A stretch of 22,748 nt of DNA. Origin: a bacterium (GTDB lineage Bacteria > SZUA-182 > DTGQ01). The stretch is taken from contig JAILZY010000059.1 of NCBI GenBank assembly GCA_023512255.1, positions 1 through 22,748 of the forward strand, in the 5' to 3' direction. A program made the position numbers and the translations under genes. Below the pieces are notes generated by a model, which saw only the letters and a list, made by a program, of their open reading frames with translations, had not been told where the DNA came from and did no database searches. Positions 22,674-22,748 of the stretch are shown in pieces. Within the stretch, counting starts at the first letter, position 1. Each line of letters begins with the position of its first letter.

Positions 22674-22748
22674 CAGATGTTCCCCATGTTGAAAAAATAA
22701 TGTTGAAAATATAAAGGGGAGGAGAGAAAATAAAGAGAGAAGAAAGTT
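22674..22748 (-). repeat. Right copy of the 75-bp perfect terminal inverted repeat
   Basis: Exact reverse complement of bases 1-75. It ends the window, so the true length of the repeat beyond 75 bases is not visible. See the left copy. Confidence 0.95.

Noticed and set aside
1-22748. The whole window as a linear plasmid, phage or transposon with inverted termini.
   Set aside because: No replication, transposase, integrase or structural phage genes are present, and the genes are biosynthetic housekeeping types; only the repeat itself is supported.

Overview
The window is bacterial chromosomal DNA of moderate GC with good Shine-Dalgarno sites, from an organism I cannot name. The gene order argH-lysA-dapF-dapA-dapB, cobalamin-type radical SAM chemistry and a secreted FTP-type metallopeptidase fit an uncultured or deltaproteobacterial-type lineage, but this is an inference from gene order only. 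No rRNA, tRNA, CRISPR array or transposase gene was seen.

Left part (168-6415, plus strand): a five-gene operon with a divergent Hsp70 (zinc ribbon between its nucleotide-binding and substrate-binding domains), a single-pass membrane protein (zinc ribbon plus two LysM domains), a large TPR-type helical protein, a small J-domain-like protein without the HPD motif, and a GrpE-like exchange factor. Spacings are tight (2 nt, an ATGA overlap, 19 nt). It looks like a dedicated chaperone machine with a link to the cell envelope, and is the main candidate for an undescribed system. It is followed by a secreted Gly/Tyr-rich protein with a good terminator, and a purine-type phosphoribosyltransferase with its own clear promoter.

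Middle (8222-11266, minus): a secreted thermolysin/fungalysin-like metallopeptidase of about 1014 residues with FTP propeptide, jelly-roll-like insert and C-terminal Fn3 domain. It converges on the phosphoribosyltransferase across three stacked inverted repeats.

Right-middle (11584-19400, minus): arginine/lysine biosynthesis in the order argH, lysA, dapF, dapA, dapB, then a fumarylacetoacetate hydrolase family protein and a short MetE-like protein. Two related palindrome-ended small repeats lie in front of dapB and dapF in opposite orientation.

Right end (19401-22748): a broken small gene with an internal deletion (19706-20096, plus); then, on the minus strand, a 130-residue protein resembling an NHLP/proteusin-type peptide precursor (21791-22183), a 16-bp-stem hairpin, and a B12-binding radical SAM enzyme (20134-21516). 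This could be a small RiPP locus. The last 560 bases are noncoding and repeat-rich.

The first and last 75 bases are exact reverse complements of each other. This is either a true inverted repeat flanking the region or a contig broken at a shared repeat.
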